Shown here: positions 35,000 through 35,386 of the stretch, piece after piece
How the letters are laid out: every line of letters starts with the position of its first letter
How positions within the stretch are numbered: the stretch's first letter is position 1
Origin: Saccoglossus kowalevskii
Taxonomy: Eukaryota > Hemichordata > Enteropneusta > Harrimaniidae
Length of the DNA stretch: 35,386 bases
Direction of reading: 5' to 3'
NCBI RefSeq assembly: GCF_000003605.2
Contig: NW_003129942.1
Coordinates: 1,651-37,036, forward strand
Made by a program: the position numbers and the translations under genes
Notes under the pieces: generated by a model
Databases searched by the model: none
The model's input: the letters and a program-made list of their open reading frames with translations, nothing else
Told to the model about the DNA's origin: nothing

Positions 35000-35386
35000 A
35001 CATATTGAACAGTTAAAGATGGACTTAAGTAAAACACATTTGACATATTGAACAGTTAAATATGGACTTAAGTAACACACATTTGACATATTGAACAGTT
35101 AAAGATGGACTTAAGTAACAACACATTTGACATATTGAACAGTTAAAGATGGACTTAGGTAACACACATTTGACATCTTGAACAGTTAAAGATGGGCCTA
35201 TATAACGCACATTTGATATCTTGAACAGTTAAAGATGGACTTAAGTTAGGCACATTTGACATATTGGACAGTTAAAGATGGACTTAAGTAACGCACATTT
35301 GACATATTGAACAGTTAAAAATGGACTTAAGTAACACGTATTTGACATCTTGAACAGTTGAGATGGACTTAAGTAACACACATTTG
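35000..35386 (+). repeat. Right window edge, still satellite
   Basis: Monomers continue to the last base. AGTAACAACAC (35115) has gained a base, GATGGGCCTATATAACGC (35190) resembles the Q-block CCTATATAAC monomer, TATTGGACAG (35264) is private and CAGTTGAGATGG (35356) has lost one base. No flank is reached. Confidence 0.8.

Larger units (their letters stand above)
1..35386. repeat. 43-bp satellite array, about 820 copies, fills the window
   Basis: Every part of the window aligns to one 43-bp unit in the same orientation. Counting from TTGACA as position 1, the unit has GAACAGTTAA at 11-20, GATGGACTTAAG at 22-33 and TAACACACAT at 34-43. An exact consensus copy is at 1198-1240. Consensus composition is A18, T12, G7, C6, so the written strand is A-rich and about 30% G+C. 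In the plus direction every monomer carries five stop codons covering all three frames. In the minus direction it carries two, both in one frame. No stretch over 100 bases departs from the repeat, so there is no room for an embedded gene or mobile element. Both ends lie inside the array. The size points to eukaryotic satellite DNA; the species and family name are not determinable here. Confidence 0.98.

Noticed and set aside
35025-35210. Minus-strand open frame of 61 codons
   Set aside because: It spans the one-base gain near 35118. Without it, the frame would close at about 39 codons as elsewhere.
1-35386. CRISPR array
   Set aside because: The repeats abut each other with no unique spacers, the unit varies by subtype, and there are hundreds of copies with no cas genes.
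1-35386. TTGACA as a row of bacterial -35 boxes
   Set aside because: TTGACA is in most monomers, but 17 bases further is TGGACT, not a -10 box. Context and scale are those of eukaryotic satellite DNA.
1-35386. Stable hairpin in the monomer
   Set aside because: GTTA and TAAC at the ends of the right half can pair and ACTTAAGT is self-complementary, but the stems are four bases or broken by mismatches. I see no extended stem.
1-35386. CENP-B box or telomere repeat
   Set aside because: The monomer has no TTCG...CGGG pattern, and there is no run of TTAGGG-like or TTTAGGG-like units. TTAGGCAC occurs only singly as a variant of GTAACGCAC.

Overview
The whole window is one tandem satellite (minisatellite-class) array. 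The monomer is 43 bp and about 30% G+C, and about 820 head-to-tail copies run in one orientation from the first base to the last. A monomer that matches the consensus exactly lies at 1198-1240. No unique flanking sequence is seen at either end, so the array is longer than 35.4 kb. I find no protein gene, RNA gene, transposon, CRISPR array, origin or promoter. An uninterrupted array of this size points to eukaryotic heterochromatin (pericentromeric, subtelomeric or interstitial). The sequence does not identify the species, and I do not recognise the monomer as a named family.

The array is not uniform. Three main monomer subtypes can be read. Type A has GAACAGTTAA and CTTAAG. Type B has GACCAATTAA and CTCAAG. 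Type C has GACCAATTAAATATGGATTT. Side variants include a CpG-bearing ACGCAC in place of ACACAC, TGACATGTTG, TGACATCTTG, CATATTTAAC and others. They are strung together in reproducible orders, which form larger duplicated blocks. Using rare variants as tags I traced these families: P (six long copies and one partial, at 1.6, 7.2, 9.7, 17.9, 19.3, 25.2 and 28.3 kb), Q and R (10.9-13.6, 14.3-15.7, 16.1-17.8 and 20.7-21.9 kb), S (2.7, 5.3 and 6.7 kb), T (4.1, 7.9, 8.3, 31.4 and 31.8 kb), U (23.3, 29.5, 30.8 and 32.8 kb), V (10.2 and 18.8 kb) and W (4.5, 6.2, 33.4 and 34.2 kb). Offsets between copies are whole multiples of 43 bp once a few visible indels are counted (for example 301, 473, 602, 1118, 1247, 1419, 1978, 2064, 4300, 27821 and 28939 bp).

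Layout: 0-3.2 kb mixed A/B/C monomers, P1 and a 7-monomer duplication; 4-7.1 kb T1, W and S copies with a 33-monomer (1420 bp) duplication; 7.2-9.1 kb P2 joined to a doubled T block; 9.7-10.6 kb partial P and V1; 10.9-17.8 kb Q and R in an 80- to 100-monomer super-repeat; 17.9-20.3 kb P3, V2 and P4; 20.6-22.7 kb Q4/R3 plus indel-rich stretches; 22.7-28.2 kb U/P5 and a 7/16/23-monomer duplication ladder; 28.2-35.4 kb P6, U, T and W copies.

The parts do not work together as genes would. The structure is what repeated in-register unequal exchange or gene conversion produces. The most informative observations are the near-identical P copies, the hybrid monomers at block joints, the single polymorphic CpG, and the three clusters of one-base indels that may be assembly error.
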